A stretch of DNA of 64,000 nucleotides from an uncultured Roseburia sp. GTDB taxonomy: Bacteria > Bacillota > Clostridia > Lachnospirales > Lachnospiraceae. The notes below the pieces were generated by a model. It saw nothing but the letters and a program-made list of their open reading frames with translations. It was not told the origin of the DNA and searched no databases. The first letter of the stretch is position 1, and every line of letters begins with the position of its first letter. Location of the stretch: NCBI GenBank assembly GCA_900550935.1, contig URUD01000003.1, positions 1 to 64,000 on the forward strand. The letters run 5' to 3'. Positions 8,850 through 17,825 of this stretch are shown one piece after another. The translations under genes and the position numbers were made by a program.

Positions 8850-9512
8850 TTATTCTCCATCCCATCCATATTTTTGCAGGTCCACCCTGCCATCTGTCAC
8901 TTCAATCCCATCCGCACGCAGCCGCTTTGCCTGTTCGCATGCTCCGCCAAATGCAAATTCTCCTGACAGTTCTCCCTTTGCATTGACCACCCGGTAGCAC
9001 GGGATCTGTCCGGGATCCGGATTTTTATGTAGTGCATTGCCGACCGCCCGTGCCATTTTTGCATCTCCGGCAAGGGCTGCAATCTTTCCATAGGTCGCAA
9101 CCTTTCCTTTTGGAATCTTCTTTACTGCCTCATAGATGCGTTTCGTCGGGCTGTCCGTGACCCGGTCATAGCTTTCTGCTATCATCCGTTTGATATCATC
9201 ATCCGGAATACTCCCATCCAGAAGGATGGTATTCCAGTGCTCCTTATTCTGATGATAGCCCGGAATGACGGATGTGTATGCGTTTCTCCAGAAATCTCTC
9301 CACTCCGGATCCACCTTTACATTCATGCAGATCACTCCGTCTTTTTCATATACCCATAAAAAAGCTTTTTTGCTTCCCTTTACCCGCACCAGTTCCCAGT
9401 TTGGATCATGGAACGGAGCCTCTTTATAAGTATCCGGGAATGATAAGCCATATTCCAATGCCTCTTTCCTTGTTTTCATCTTTTTCTTCTCAACCCACTT
9501 TCTTAAATCCAT
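8850..9512 (-). CDS. MmcQ/YjbR domain fused to an alkylguanine-DNA alkyltransferase-like domain
   Basis: A 220-residue two-domain protein. Residues 1-115 resemble MmcQ/YjbR (DUF419-like; AFLWVYEKDGVICMNVKVDP, GYHQNKEHWNTILLDG). Residues about 120-210 are an MGMT-type domain with helix-turn-helix KVATYGKIAAL, the ARAVGNAL Arg-finger helix and active-site segment IPCYRVV with Cys172. The usual motif is PCHR; here His is replaced by Tyr while Cys is kept (alkyltransferase-like proteins lose the Cys). A role in DNA alkylation repair is likely but activity is not certain. Its ATG overlaps the spoIVB stop by one base (TAATG), indicating translational coupling. Confidence 0.88.
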   Translation of the reverse strand: MDLRKWVEKKKMKTRKEALEYGLSFPDTYKEAPFHDPNWELVRVKGSKKAFLWVYEKDGVICMNVKVDPEWRDFWRNAYTSVIPGYHQNKEHWNTILLDGSIPDDDIKRMIAESYDRVTDSPTKRIYEAVKKIPKGKVATYGKIAALAGDAKMARAVGNALHKNPDPGQIPCYRVVNAKGELSGEFAFGGACEQAKRLRADGIEVTDGRVDLQKYGWDGE

Positions 9513-10744
9513 TATCCCTTATTCTGTTCTATCATATTTTCGATAAAAATACCATACCCTCTGGTCGGGTCGTTGATAAAAACATGCGTCACTGCCCCTA
9601 TGATCTTATCATTCTGGATGATCGGACTGCCGCTCATCCCCTGTACGATTCCGCCGGTCAGTTCTAAAAGTTTGGGATCTGTGACACGGAACAGGATGCC
9701 TTTGTTCTCTTCGGTGTTGCTGTAGTCCATGCTCTCGATATTGATCTCATAGGACTGAAGTTCCCCATTTAGTGAGGACAGCACATAAGCAGTTCCGGTA
9801 TGGATATCCTGCTTGTAGGTCACTTCATAGTTTTTTCCGGTCTGTAACAGGTTCAGATTGCCATTTAAACTTCCGTAGATCCCGATCGGCGTATTTTTTT
9901 CGATCGTGCCAAGCCGCGCCAACTCCCGGTACTCGATCACACCGGAAAGTTCTCCGGGCTTTCCGCTCGCCCCCTTCTTGATCCCGATGATATTGGCATG
10001 ATAGATCGAACCCCGCTCCAGACTCATCAATGTTCCGGTTTCTCCGTCGCTGACCGCATGTCCGAGTGCCCCATAATTTCCCGCCTCATCATAATAAGTC
10101 AGTGTTCCGACTCCGGCGAGGTCATCCCTGACCCAGATTCCGAGCATATATTTTCCCGTGGCACTCATTGCCGGTTTCAGACTGACCTCCATATAAGAAT
10201 CATTGCGGATGATCCCCAAAATTTCTTTTTTTTCTCCATAAGCGTTGATCTTTTCTACCAGATCCTCTTTTTCTTCTATTTTTTCTCCATTTATACTAAC
10301 AATGTAATCGCCTTTTTTTACCCGGTTTTCTGCCGGTTTTACGAGTCCATCCGCCCTGCTATCCACTTCGCCCGTTCCAACGATCAGCACCCCCCTGGTC
10401 TTTACATAGATTCCAATCGGCATGCCACCCGCATAGACCGACTTCGGTTCTATCATCACAACCTCAATCTCTTTTACCGGGAAAATACCAAACAGCTTAC
10501 AGGTCACCATGTAAGAGGGCATCGTTTCTCCGTCTATCCCCTTTATCGTGTTCTCAAACACTTCCTTGCTCTCTTCGTTTAAGACCATACATACCGGCAC
10601 ATCAAAATCATAGGTCAGTTTTTCTCCCATTTTTACATAGATCTGGTCCGGTACCGCATTTTGAAATGTTTTTCCGGCGAACAGCACGACCAGAAAAAAG
10701 CCCAAAAATGTAAATTGACGTATTAACCTTTGATTTTTTTGCAT
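9512..10744 (-). CDS. spoIVB: SpoIVB serine peptidase (S55 family)
   Basis: A 410-residue membrane-tethered sporulation protease. It has one N-terminal membrane segment (FTFLGFFLVVLFAG), a PDZ domain (GGMPIGIYVKTRG, GDYIVSINGEKI), and an S55 peptidase domain with GALGHAVSD (His) and GMSGSPIIQ (catalytic Ser about 371). In Bacillus it is made in the forespore and cleaves SpoIVFA to trigger sigma-K processing. The frame is open 20 codons further upstream, but the AGGGGGG ribosome binding site before MQKNQ supports 10744. A terminator separates it from recN, and a sigma-G-like promoter lies just before it. Confidence 0.95.
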   Translation of the reverse strand: MQKNQRLIRQFTFLGFFLVVLFAGKTFQNAVPDQIYVKMGEKLTYDFDVPVCMVLNEESKEVFENTIKGIDGETMPSYMVTCKLFGIFPVKEIEVVMIEPKSVYAGGMPIGIYVKTRGVLIVGTGEVDSRADGLVKPAENRVKKGDYIVSINGEKIEEKEDLVEKINAYGEKKEILGIIRNDSYMEVSLKPAMSATGKYMLGIWVRDDLAGVGTLTYYDEAGNYGALGHAVSDGETGTLMSLERGSIYHANIIGIKKGASGKPGELSGVIEYRELARLGTIEKNTPIGIYGSLNGNLNLLQTGKNYEVTYKQDIHTGTAYVLSSLNGELQSYEINIESMDYSNTEENKGILFRVTDPKLLELTGGIVQGMSGSPIIQNDKIIGAVTHVFINDPTRGYGIFIENMIEQNKG

Positions 10745-10765
10745 ACCTGCCGCCCCCCTGCTTTC

Positions 10766-10794
10766 TATTATCATCAACGAAAACACACCTTGCA
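10766..10794 (-). promoter_or_regulatory. Possible sigma-G-type promoter for spoIVB
   Basis: Minus strand TGCAAG, 16 bp, GATAATA. This is close to the Bacillus sigma-G consensus (TGHATR and CATAMTA). It lies downstream of the recN terminator and 21 bp before the spoIVB start, as expected for a forespore gene. Confidence 0.35.
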
Positions 10795-10811
10795 CGGTTC
10801 TCATTTTTCAC

Positions 10812-10842
10812 TAAAAAAAGAAGATACCATACGGTACCTTCT
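10812..10842 (-). terminator. Terminator after recN
   Basis: A 10-bp stem AGAAGGTACC/GGTATCTTCT (one G-U pair), 4-nt loop, then a run of seven to eight T residues. It ends the long nusB-recN block. Confidence 0.88.
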
Positions 10843-10940
10843 TTTATTATGTTGCATATTCTGTTTTTCAACCTTGTTTTCTGATGTCAGTTCCTTCCAA
10901 TTTTATTTCTGATAACAGGTCTGCAAGCAAAGCGTGTCAT

Positions 10941-12611
10941 CTATTGTTTTTTGGAGGCTGCAAGGCGTTTCATCTCTTTCGCGCTTTCCCGCACGGTATC
11001 GGTAATCTCTACACCGCCAAGCATACGGGATAATTCCTCTATGATCTCGTCGTCCCTTAATCTGTGGATGGTCGAGATCGTGCTGTTATCTTTTACTGAT
11101 TTTTCGATCAGATAATGTGCATCTGCCATCGCTGCGATCTGCGGCAGATGTGTGATGCAGATGATCTGATGCGTTCTTCCCAGCACATTCATCTTTTCTG
11201 ATACCATCTGTGCAGTTCTTCCACTGATCCCGCTGTCAATCTCATCAAAGATCAGTGTCTCTACGGCATCCTGATCTGCCAGTACAGTCTTGATCGCTAA
11301 CATGATACGGGACAGTTCTCCGCCGGATGCAACTTTTCCAAGCGGTTTTACCGGCTCTCCGGGATTGGTGGAGATCAGAAACTGTGCATCGTCATATCCG
11401 TTTGCTGTATAGCCATCCAGACGGTCAAATTTCATTTCAAAGACCACGTCTAAGAAATTCAGGTCACGCAATGCCCCGGTAACGGAAGCCACCAGTGTTT
11501 TGGCATATTTCTGCCGCACAGCAGACACTTTTTTGCAGGCTGTATCCAGCTGTTTTTTTGCTTCCTCGGTCTGCTGTTTTAGTGAAGCCAGATAGTTGTC
11601 ATAATCTGCCAGCTGTTCCAGCCGCTTCTTTTTTTGTTCATATAATTCTAAAACAGCTGTGATGGTCGCGCCATATTTGGATTTCAGATGGTTGACATCA
11701 TTGAGCCGCTGTTCGATCTGATAAAAGGTCTCCTCGTCAAACTCCGCATCTTCCATATAATCTGCGATCTCACGGTTAAAATCGTTGAGCAGGTTATCGA
11801 TCTCCAGTAGCTGCTGCTCTAAGTTTTCAATCTTTTCATCATAGGAAGAAACGCTTCCCAGCTCCCGCAACGCACGACCGGTCAGCTCGGATGCCTGATC
11901 CATGCCACCGGTACACTGGTATGCCGTGCCGAGTGCCTCCATGATCTTTTTGCCATTGACAAACCGCTTATAATCTGCCTCTAATTCCTCGTCTTCACCT
12001 TCTCTTAAATTTGCCTCCTCGATCTCATGCACTTCAAATTCGAGCAGGGAAAGTTCTCTGCCTCGTTCTTCTAATCCCACGTCTGCCTCTTTCAATTCCT
12101 GCTCTAATTTCCGGTAGGCTTGATAGGCAGATGCCACTTTTTCTTTGAGTGGTGCAAGCTCCTCTTTGGCATAATCGTCTAAAATCTCCAGATGTTTCTT
12201 TTTGGAAAGCAGGGACTGATGTTCATGCTGTCCGTGAATGTCGATCAGAACGGATGCGATCTCCTTCATCTTAGATGCCGGTACGCTCTCTCCGTTTACC
12301 TTTGCAACACCTCTCGCTGCTGTGATCTTACGGCTTAGTATGACCTGATCATCCTCCGGATAGACATCCATTGCGGCAAGCAGTTCCTTTTGCCGCTCAT
12401 TTACGGAAAAGATCAGTTCCACGAGCGCATTCTGATCTCCATCCCGCAGCATTTCTTTTTGTATCTTTTCCCCCAGTGCCAGGTTGATCGAACCAATAAT
12501 GATTGACTTTCCCGCACCGGTCTCCCCGGAAAGAATGTTCAGCCCCTCGTCAAAATCCACTTCCGTCTCATCGATCAACGCTAAGTTTTTCACATGTAGA
12601 TTTTGTAACAT
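10941..12611 (-). CDS. recN: DNA repair protein RecN
   Basis: A 556-residue SMC-like ATPase for double-strand break repair. Walker A GETGAGKSI is near residue 30, with long coiled coils in the middle (about 150-370), the ABC signature VASGGELSRIMLAI and Walker B TLIFDEIDSGISG near the C-terminus. Length matches the family. The start follows a GGAGAA ribosome binding site. It lies just after argR, the same order as in Bacillus. Confidence 0.97.
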   Translation of the reverse strand: MLQNLHVKNLALIDETEVDFDEGLNILSGETGAGKSIIIGSINLALGEKIQKEMLRDGDQNALVELIFSVNERQKELLAAMDVYPEDDQVILSRKITAARGVAKVNGESVPASKMKEIASVLIDIHGQHEHQSLLSKKKHLEILDDYAKEELAPLKEKVASAYQAYRKLEQELKEADVGLEERGRELSLLEFEVHEIEEANLREGEDEELEADYKRFVNGKKIMEALGTAYQCTGGMDQASELTGRALRELGSVSSYDEKIENLEQQLLEIDNLLNDFNREIADYMEDAEFDEETFYQIEQRLNDVNHLKSKYGATITAVLELYEQKKKRLEQLADYDNYLASLKQQTEEAKKQLDTACKKVSAVRQKYAKTLVASVTGALRDLNFLDVVFEMKFDRLDGYTANGYDDAQFLISTNPGEPVKPLGKVASGGELSRIMLAIKTVLADQDAVETLIFDEIDSGISGRTAQMVSEKMNVLGRTHQIICITHLPQIAAMADAHYLIEKSVKDNSTISTIHRLRDDEIIEELSRMLGGVEITDTVRESAKEMKRLAASKKQ

Positions 12612-12641
12612 ATATTCTCCTTCTACTCTCCCTGTTGCTTT

Positions 12642-13094
12642 CTATTCCTCTGCAATCTTTCTGAACCGTCCCATCACGCGGATCGCATCCTCGTTGGAAC
12701 GGATGGCACACATGATCGTATCATCTCCTGCAATACAGCCCAAGATCTCATACATGTGCATGGCATCTATGGCTGCTGCCACAGCCATTGCCATTCCGGA
12801 TACAGTCTTGATGACTAAGATATTCTGCGCCACATCCATGGAAACAAAACCGTCGTGAAAGACACGCTTGTACTTTCTTGACATATCCTCCCCGGTCTCC
12901 TGCAGGGCAACATATTTCTGTCTTCCGTTGCTCATGGCAACCTTGGTCAGTTTTAATTCGCGTATGTCTCTCGAAACGGTCGCCTGTGTTACCTGAAATC
13001 CTTCTTTTTCCAGGTAATCAGACAGTTCTTCCTGTGTCTCGATATCATTTTTTTGGATCAGCTCCAGCATCTTTGCCTGTCTTTTGGTCTTCAT
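12642..13094 (-). CDS. argR: Arginine repressor ArgR
   Basis: A 150-residue regulator with an N-terminal winged helix (about 1-70; ETQEELSDYLEKEG, QATVSRDIRELKL) and a C-terminal oligomerisation/arginine-binding domain (AAAIDAMHMYEILGCIAGDD with the GDDT motif). It represses arginine biosynthesis genes with arginine as co-repressor. An alternative start lies 6 codons upstream (13112); the ribosome binding site does not clearly separate the two, and the shorter form fits the usual family length. The ArgR-RecN neighbourhood is conserved in Firmicutes. Confidence 0.94.
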   Translation of the reverse strand: MKTKRQAKMLELIQKNDIETQEELSDYLEKEGFQVTQATVSRDIRELKLTKVAMSNGRQKYVALQETGEDMSRKYKRVFHDGFVSMDVAQNILVIKTVSGMAMAVAAAIDAMHMYEILGCIAGDDTIMCAIRSNEDAIRVMGRFRKIAEE

Positions 13095-13126
13095 ACCTTT
13101 TTCACTCTCCATAGCCTGTGCATTGT

Positions 13127-13987
13127 TTATGTGTACGCCTGCATCTTTTTGCGTAAGATCTCAAGAAAGCTCTCTTTCCTCAGCTTACAGATTTTGGCTG
13201 TATCTGTTGCCCGATGTACGATAAAGCGGTCTCCTACTTCTAATTTCACTGCATTGTTGCCATCAAAACTGACTTCCACCATCTCATCCTTCTGCGAACG
13301 TCTTTTCCCGATCTCAACCATCACTTCATCCTCGGCACCGATCACGATACTTCTGGAATTTAAGTTGTGCGCATTGATCGGTGTGATCAGAATCATCTGC
13401 GCTTTCGGATCTACGATCGGTCCGCCGGCTGACATATTGTATCCGGTCGAACCGGTCGGTGTCGACAATATGATCCCATCCGCATGAAATGTATTTAAAT
13501 ACTCACCATTAACATAGACAATCAGATTGACCACTGACAGCGAACCGGTTCTGTGGATTACGATATCGTTTAATGCAACACTTGCCGCCACTTTGCTCTC
13601 TGCCTTGATGCCATAGCCATCTAACATCATGCGCTCTTCTATCATGCAGTTATCTTCCATCAGAAGATCGACCGCCATAAAGGCATCTTTGCGTTCCAGT
13701 TCACAGAGATAACCAAGCGTTCCAAGGTTGATCCCAATTAGCGGCAATCTGCTCTTTACCAGTGCCGATGCGGCACGGATCAGGGTTCCATCTCCGCCTA
13801 ATACCAGAACACACTCGGTCTCTTCCGGAATCTCTGACTCCTTTGGGGCAGCCTTATTTGCTTCCTCTCCATTACTGACAAAGATCAGGGCACTTCCACC
13901 TTTTTCTTCGATATAAAGTTTTAGCTTTTTCGTTAATGTAAGTCCCTCATCCTTAAAGGAATTGGTGATCAGTAAATAATGTTTCAT
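13127..13987 (-). CDS. nadK: NAD kinase
   Basis: A 286-residue enzyme that phosphorylates NAD to NADP. The GGDGT catalytic motif lies at residues 64-68, then INLGTLGYL, and the second conserved region TPTGSTGYNMSAGGPIVDP. It lies 2 bp after tlyA and 32 bp before argR, so it is within the same operon. Confidence 0.96.
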   Translation of the reverse strand: MKHYLLITNSFKDEGLTLTKKLKLYIEEKGGSALIFVSNGEEANKAAPKESEIPEETECVLVLGGDGTLIRAASALVKSRLPLIGINLGTLGYLCELERKDAFMAVDLLMEDNCMIEERMMLDGYGIKAESKVAASVALNDIVIHRTGSLSVVNLIVYVNGEYLNTFHADGIILSTPTGSTGYNMSAGGPIVDPKAQMILITPINAHNLNSRSIVIGAEDEVMVEIGKRRSQKDEMVEVSFDGNNAVKLEVGDRFIVHRATDTAKICKLRKESFLEILRKKMQAYT

Positions 13988-13989
13988 GC

Positions 13990-14790
13990 CTATTTGTCCA
14001 ATTCGCCGTGTGCCGCCTCAACCACTGCCTTAACATCTATCTCGGATGCACTGCCTGTTTCGGCTTTTTTAATATATACCAGATACTCGATATTTCCCTC
14101 CGGTCCCTTGATCGGAGAATATTCCAGATTTAATACCACAAAGCCGATGGATACTGCATAATCAATGACCTTGCAGATAACTTCCTCGTGGACGGATTTT
14201 TCACGTACCACGCCTTTTTTCCCGACTTTTTCCCTGCCTGCCTCAAACTGCGGTTTGATCAGACAGACCATCTCGCCGTCGTCCTGCAACAGGTTGCGTG
14301 CCGGCTCCAATACTTTCGTAAGGGAGATAAAGGAAACATCCACCGATGCAAAGTCCAGCCGGTCTGCGATATCTTCCGGTGTGACATAACGGATGTTTGT
14401 CTTTTCCATACAAATAACCCGTTCATCCTGGCGCAATTTCCATGCAAACTGTCCGTATCCGACATCCACTGCATACACCTTTTTTGCTCCGTTTTGCAGC
14501 ATGCAGTCTGTAAATCCACCGGTGGATGCCCCGATGTCCATACAGATCTTGTCAGTCAGTTCTATGCCAAAATGTGTCATCGCCTTTTCGAGTTTCAATC
14601 CTCCGCGGCTGACATATTTGAGTGTATTTCCCTTGATCTCTATGTTGGCATTGACATCAAAAGAAGAACCCGCTTTATCTTCTCTCTGATTTTCTACAAA
14701 TACATTGCCTTCCATAATCATGGCTTTTGCCTTCTCACGGGAAGGTGCAAGCCCTCTGTTTACCAGTAAAACATCTAATCTCTCTTTCAA
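13990..14790 (-). CDS. tlyA: TlyA-family rRNA 2'-O-methyltransferase
   Basis: A 266-residue protein with an N-terminal S4 RNA-binding domain (RLDVLLVNRGLAPSREKAKA) and an FtsJ-type SAM methyltransferase domain (DIGASTGGFTDCMLQNGAKK, VDVGYGQFAWKLR). TlyA methylates 16S and 23S rRNA in actinobacteria; Firmicute members next to dxs, nadK and argR are usually annotated the same way (YqxC). It overlaps dxs by 4 bp (coupled ATGA). Confidence 0.92.
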   Translation of the reverse strand: MKERLDVLLVNRGLAPSREKAKAMIMEGNVFVENQREDKAGSSFDVNANIEIKGNTLKYVSRGGLKLEKAMTHFGIELTDKICMDIGASTGGFTDCMLQNGAKKVYAVDVGYGQFAWKLRQDERVICMEKTNIRYVTPEDIADRLDFASVDVSFISLTKVLEPARNLLQDDGEMVCLIKPQFEAGREKVGKKGVVREKSVHEEVICKVIDYAVSIGFVVLNLEYSPIKGPEGNIEYLVYIKKAETGSASEIDVKAVVEAAHGELDK

Positions 14791-16673
14791 TCAGTTCTGT
14801 TCCTTTCTTCTGCCGGTGCGATCCGGGATAAGATCCCTTCTGTCACGGTCTCGCTGTCGATCCCTACTTCTTTATAGAGGATCGCAACATTTCCATGCTC
14901 AATATATTCATCTGGAATTGCAACATTCCAGATATCGATTTCGGCATGACATTCATTGTAAAATGAGGTGACATGCTCTCCAAAGCCACCATATTTTACA
15001 TTTTCTTCCATTGTTACGATCAGTTTGTGATTGTTCGTGATCTCACGCAGGGTATCCTCATCCAGCGGTTTTGCAAATCTGGCATTGATCAGACTGCAGG
15101 AGTATCCCTGTTCCTTGAGGGAATGTCTGACCTGCTCTGCCACTTTTACCATTGAACCGATCGCAAACAATGCAATTTCACTTTCTCTGTATATCCATTC
15201 ACTTTTTCCTAATGAGATCGGACTGCGATATTCGCGCAAACCGTCGTATGCCTCTCCTCTCGGATATCTTACCGCAATCGGAGCAGGAAAATCAACTGCA
15301 TATTTAATCATATCTGACAATTCCCATTTATTTTTTGGTGCCATGATCGTCATGTTCGGGATATTGGATAAATACGACAGATCAAAAATTCCCTGATGTG
15401 TCTCTCCGTCACTTCCCACCAGCCCGGCACGGTCAATCGCAAAAACGACCGGCAGATTCTGGATGCACACATCATGTAAGATCTGGTCATAGGCACGCTG
15501 TAAAAAGGAAGAATATACCGCAAAGATCGGTTTTAATCCTGCCGCCGCAAGCCCTGCCGCAAAAGTCACCGCATGCTGTTCCGCAATCCCAACATCAAAA
15601 AAGCGATCCGGAAACATATTATGAAACCGCTTAAGCCCGGTTCCGTCCGTCATTGCCGCTGTGATCGCAACAACCTTATCGTCGCGGTCTCCAAGTTTTC
15701 GCATCACGGTTGAAAAAATATCGGTATAGTTTGCCTTTACCCGCGGCATCTTCGGAAGTCCTGTCTCAATGTCAAACGGTTCGGTTCCGTGAAATCTTGC
15801 CGGATGCCGCTCCGCTGGCAGATAACCTGCACCTTTATGTGTCAGCACATGGATCAGTACCGGTCCATCCACATGGGATGCCTCCCGCATCAGCCTTGTA
15901 ATGCCTTTGATATCGCTTCCATCGACCGGGCCAAGATAGATGATGCCCATCTCTTCAAACAACATTCCCGGAATGAAAAGCTGTTTTATGCCGCTTTTTG
16001 TCCTGCGGATTCTCTCTACGACCTTATCCCCATATACCGGAATCTTATTCAGGGAATTCATTACTCCCAATTTAAGATCCCGGTACACATCTGCGGTCCG
16101 AAAACCGGAAAGGTACGTCGACATTCCGCCCACATTTTCTGAGATTGACATATTGTTATCGTTTAATATAATGATAAAATTTGACTTCAACTGTGCTGCA
16201 TTGTTAAGTGCCTCAAACGCCATACCGCCGGTCAGTGCACCATCTCCGATGACAGAAACCACTTTATAGTCCTCTCCTGTGATCTCCCTTGCACTGGCAA
16301 GTCCAAGTCCCGCTGATATGGAAGTTGAACTGTGTCCTGTCTCAAAACAGTCACATGGGCTTTCCTTTCTCTTTGGAAAACCGCTCATTCCGCCATATTT
16401 GCGCAGTTCATCAAATCCGTCTTTTCGCCCGGTTAAGATCTTGTGCGTGTATGACTGATGTCCCACATCCCAGATCAGCTTATCCTTTGGAAAATCCAAC
16501 GATAAATGAAGTGCTATTGTCAGTTCCACAACACCCAGATTGGATGCAAGATGTCCACCGGTTACCGATATCTTTTCTATTAGAAATTCACGGATCTCCG
16601 ATGCAAGAATTTGCAGTTCTTCCTCTGAAAGCTCCTTGATGTCATTTTCTTTTTTTATCTTATCTAATACCAT
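14787..16673 (-). CDS. dxs: 1-deoxy-D-xylulose-5-phosphate synthase
   Basis: A 628-residue thiamine-diphosphate enzyme that condenses pyruvate and glyceraldehyde-3-phosphate, the first step of the MEP isoprenoid pathway. Seen: WDVGHQSYTHKILTGR, the ThDP-binding GDGALTGGMAFEALN...NDNNMS, and the transketolase-type pyrimidine domain (DVGIAEQHAVTFAAGLA). Length matches the family. It follows ispA by 30 bp; the two genes supply and extend isoprenoid units. Confidence 0.97.
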   Translation of the reverse strand: MVLDKIKKENDIKELSEEELQILASEIREFLIEKISVTGGHLASNLGVVELTIALHLSLDFPKDKLIWDVGHQSYTHKILTGRKDGFDELRKYGGMSGFPKRKESPCDCFETGHSSTSISAGLGLASAREITGEDYKVVSVIGDGALTGGMAFEALNNAAQLKSNFIIILNDNNMSISENVGGMSTYLSGFRTADVYRDLKLGVMNSLNKIPVYGDKVVERIRRTKSGIKQLFIPGMLFEEMGIIYLGPVDGSDIKGITRLMREASHVDGPVLIHVLTHKGAGYLPAERHPARFHGTEPFDIETGLPKMPRVKANYTDIFSTVMRKLGDRDDKVVAITAAMTDGTGLKRFHNMFPDRFFDVGIAEQHAVTFAAGLAAAGLKPIFAVYSSFLQRAYDQILHDVCIQNLPVVFAIDRAGLVGSDGETHQGIFDLSYLSNIPNMTIMAPKNKWELSDMIKYAVDFPAPIAVRYPRGEAYDGLREYRSPISLGKSEWIYRESEIALFAIGSMVKVAEQVRHSLKEQGYSCSLINARFAKPLDEDTLREITNNHKLIVTMEENVKYGGFGEHVTSFYNECHAEIDIWNVAIPDEYIEHGNVAILYKEVGIDSETVTEGILSRIAPAEERNRTD

Positions 16674-16703
16674 ACAGAGTACCTCTGTTTCCTCGATTGA
16701 TTA

Positions 16704-17594
16704 TTACTTATCCCGCGCGATCAGATACGAAAGCAGCTCTGTTAAGAATTCATTTTTTCCGCTGAGGCTTTCCACCAGTTTGATTGCTTCAGTTGACAAT
16801 GCTTTCACATCATCCTTTGCTTTTTCGATGCCCTCATAGGTAACATAGGTTACCTTATGATTCTTCTCATCGCTTCCAATCGGTTTTCCCAATACTTCCA
16901 TCGTACTTGTCACATCTAAGATATCATCCTGTATCTGAAATGCAAGGCCGACTTTTCCTGCCGCCTGCTCAATGATCTTTTGTTCTTCCTCCGTGGCATC
17001 TGCCAAAACAGCCCCGATCAGCATAGAACTCTCGATCAGTGCACTAGTCTTTAACCGGTATATAAAGTCCAGCCTGTCCTTGGTCATATCTGTCGTATTT
17101 TCCGATTCGACATCTACCACCTGGCCGCCGACCATGCCATAGATCCCTGCCTTTTTTGCCAGAATCTGCATTGCTCTTCCGATTGCCGGATTGGCAGGAT
17201 CCAGATCAAATGCCTGCGTTGCTGTCTCAAATGCCAGATTCAAAAGTGCATCACCTGCCAAAATCCCCATTGCCTCGCCATAGACTTTCCAGGTAGTCTC
17301 CTTGCCACGGCGGTATTCGTCGTTGTCCATTGCAGGCAGATCATCATGTACCAGAGAGTAGGTGTGGATCATTTCGATCGCAGCCATAAATGGCTCGATC
17401 ACGCGTTCCGCTCCACCAAACATCCGGTAAGTCTCCTGCATGAGCATTGGTCTTAAACGTTTTCCCCCTGCCAGTACACTATAATTTACTGCTTTTAAAA
17501 TCGTCTGCTGGTAGCCCTCTTCTTTTGGCAGATAACCACCTATGATATGTTCGATCTGTTCTATTCTCTTCTGATATTCTGCCTGAAACTCCAT
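16704..17594 (-). CDS. ispA: Farnesyl (polyprenyl) diphosphate synthase
   Basis: A 296-residue all-helical prenyltransferase that elongates DMAPP with IPP. The first Asp-rich motif is DDLPAMDND, the second DDILD; GGKRLRPML is the IPP-binding segment. Farnesyl diphosphate is the likely product. It lies between xseB and dxs in the conserved xseA-xseB-ispA-dxs order. Confidence 0.95.
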   Translation of the reverse strand: MEFQAEYQKRIEQIEHIIGGYLPKEEGYQQTILKAVNYSVLAGGKRLRPMLMQETYRMFGGAERVIEPFMAAIEMIHTYSLVHDDLPAMDNDEYRRGKETTWKVYGEAMGILAGDALLNLAFETATQAFDLDPANPAIGRAMQILAKKAGIYGMVGGQVVDVESENTTDMTKDRLDFIYRLKTSALIESSMLIGAVLADATEEEQKIIEQAAGKVGLAFQIQDDILDVTSTMEVLGKPIGSDEKNHKVTYVTYEGIEKAKDDVKALSTEAIKLVESLSGKNEFLTELLSYLIARDK

Positions 17595-17618
17595 ACAAAT
17601 ACTTCCTCCACACTCTGT

Positions 17619-17825
17619 TTAGAACGCTTCCAGTTCGCCTTCCTGATTTAATACCTGCATCTTCTTTTCGACTTCATCCAGCATCTGGTTACACTCTTTT
17701 AAGATCTGTACGCCATTCTGATACAATGCGAATGAGTCTTCCAGTGCGATCTCGGGCTGTTCCATTTTTGCTATGATCTCTTCTATCTTAGAAAAATTAT
17801 CTTCTAACGTTACTGTCTTTTTCAT
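17619..17825 (-). CDS. xseB: Exodeoxyribonuclease VII small subunit
   Basis: A 68-residue helical protein (SKIEEIIAKMEQPEIALEDS, ALYQNGVQILKECNQML) typical of XseB. A GTG start 5 codons upstream is possible, but the ribosome binding site GAGGAAGG is correctly spaced for the ATG at 17825. Its start lies inside the xseA 3' end (29-bp overlap). Together the two subunits degrade single-stranded DNA. Confidence 0.93.
   Translation of the reverse strand: MKKTVTLEDNFSKIEEIIAKMEQPEIALEDSFALYQNGVQILKECNQMLDEVEKKMQVLNQEGELEAF

Noticed and set aside
9998..10582. 194-codon open frame on the + strand over spoIVB
   Set aside because: Shadow of a well-supported gene; Phe/Ile/Tyr-rich with no family match.
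14188..14769. 193-codon open frame on the + strand over tlyA
   Set aside because: Lies wholly over a conserved gene on the other strand, with no ribosome binding site or protein-like pattern; a shadow frame.
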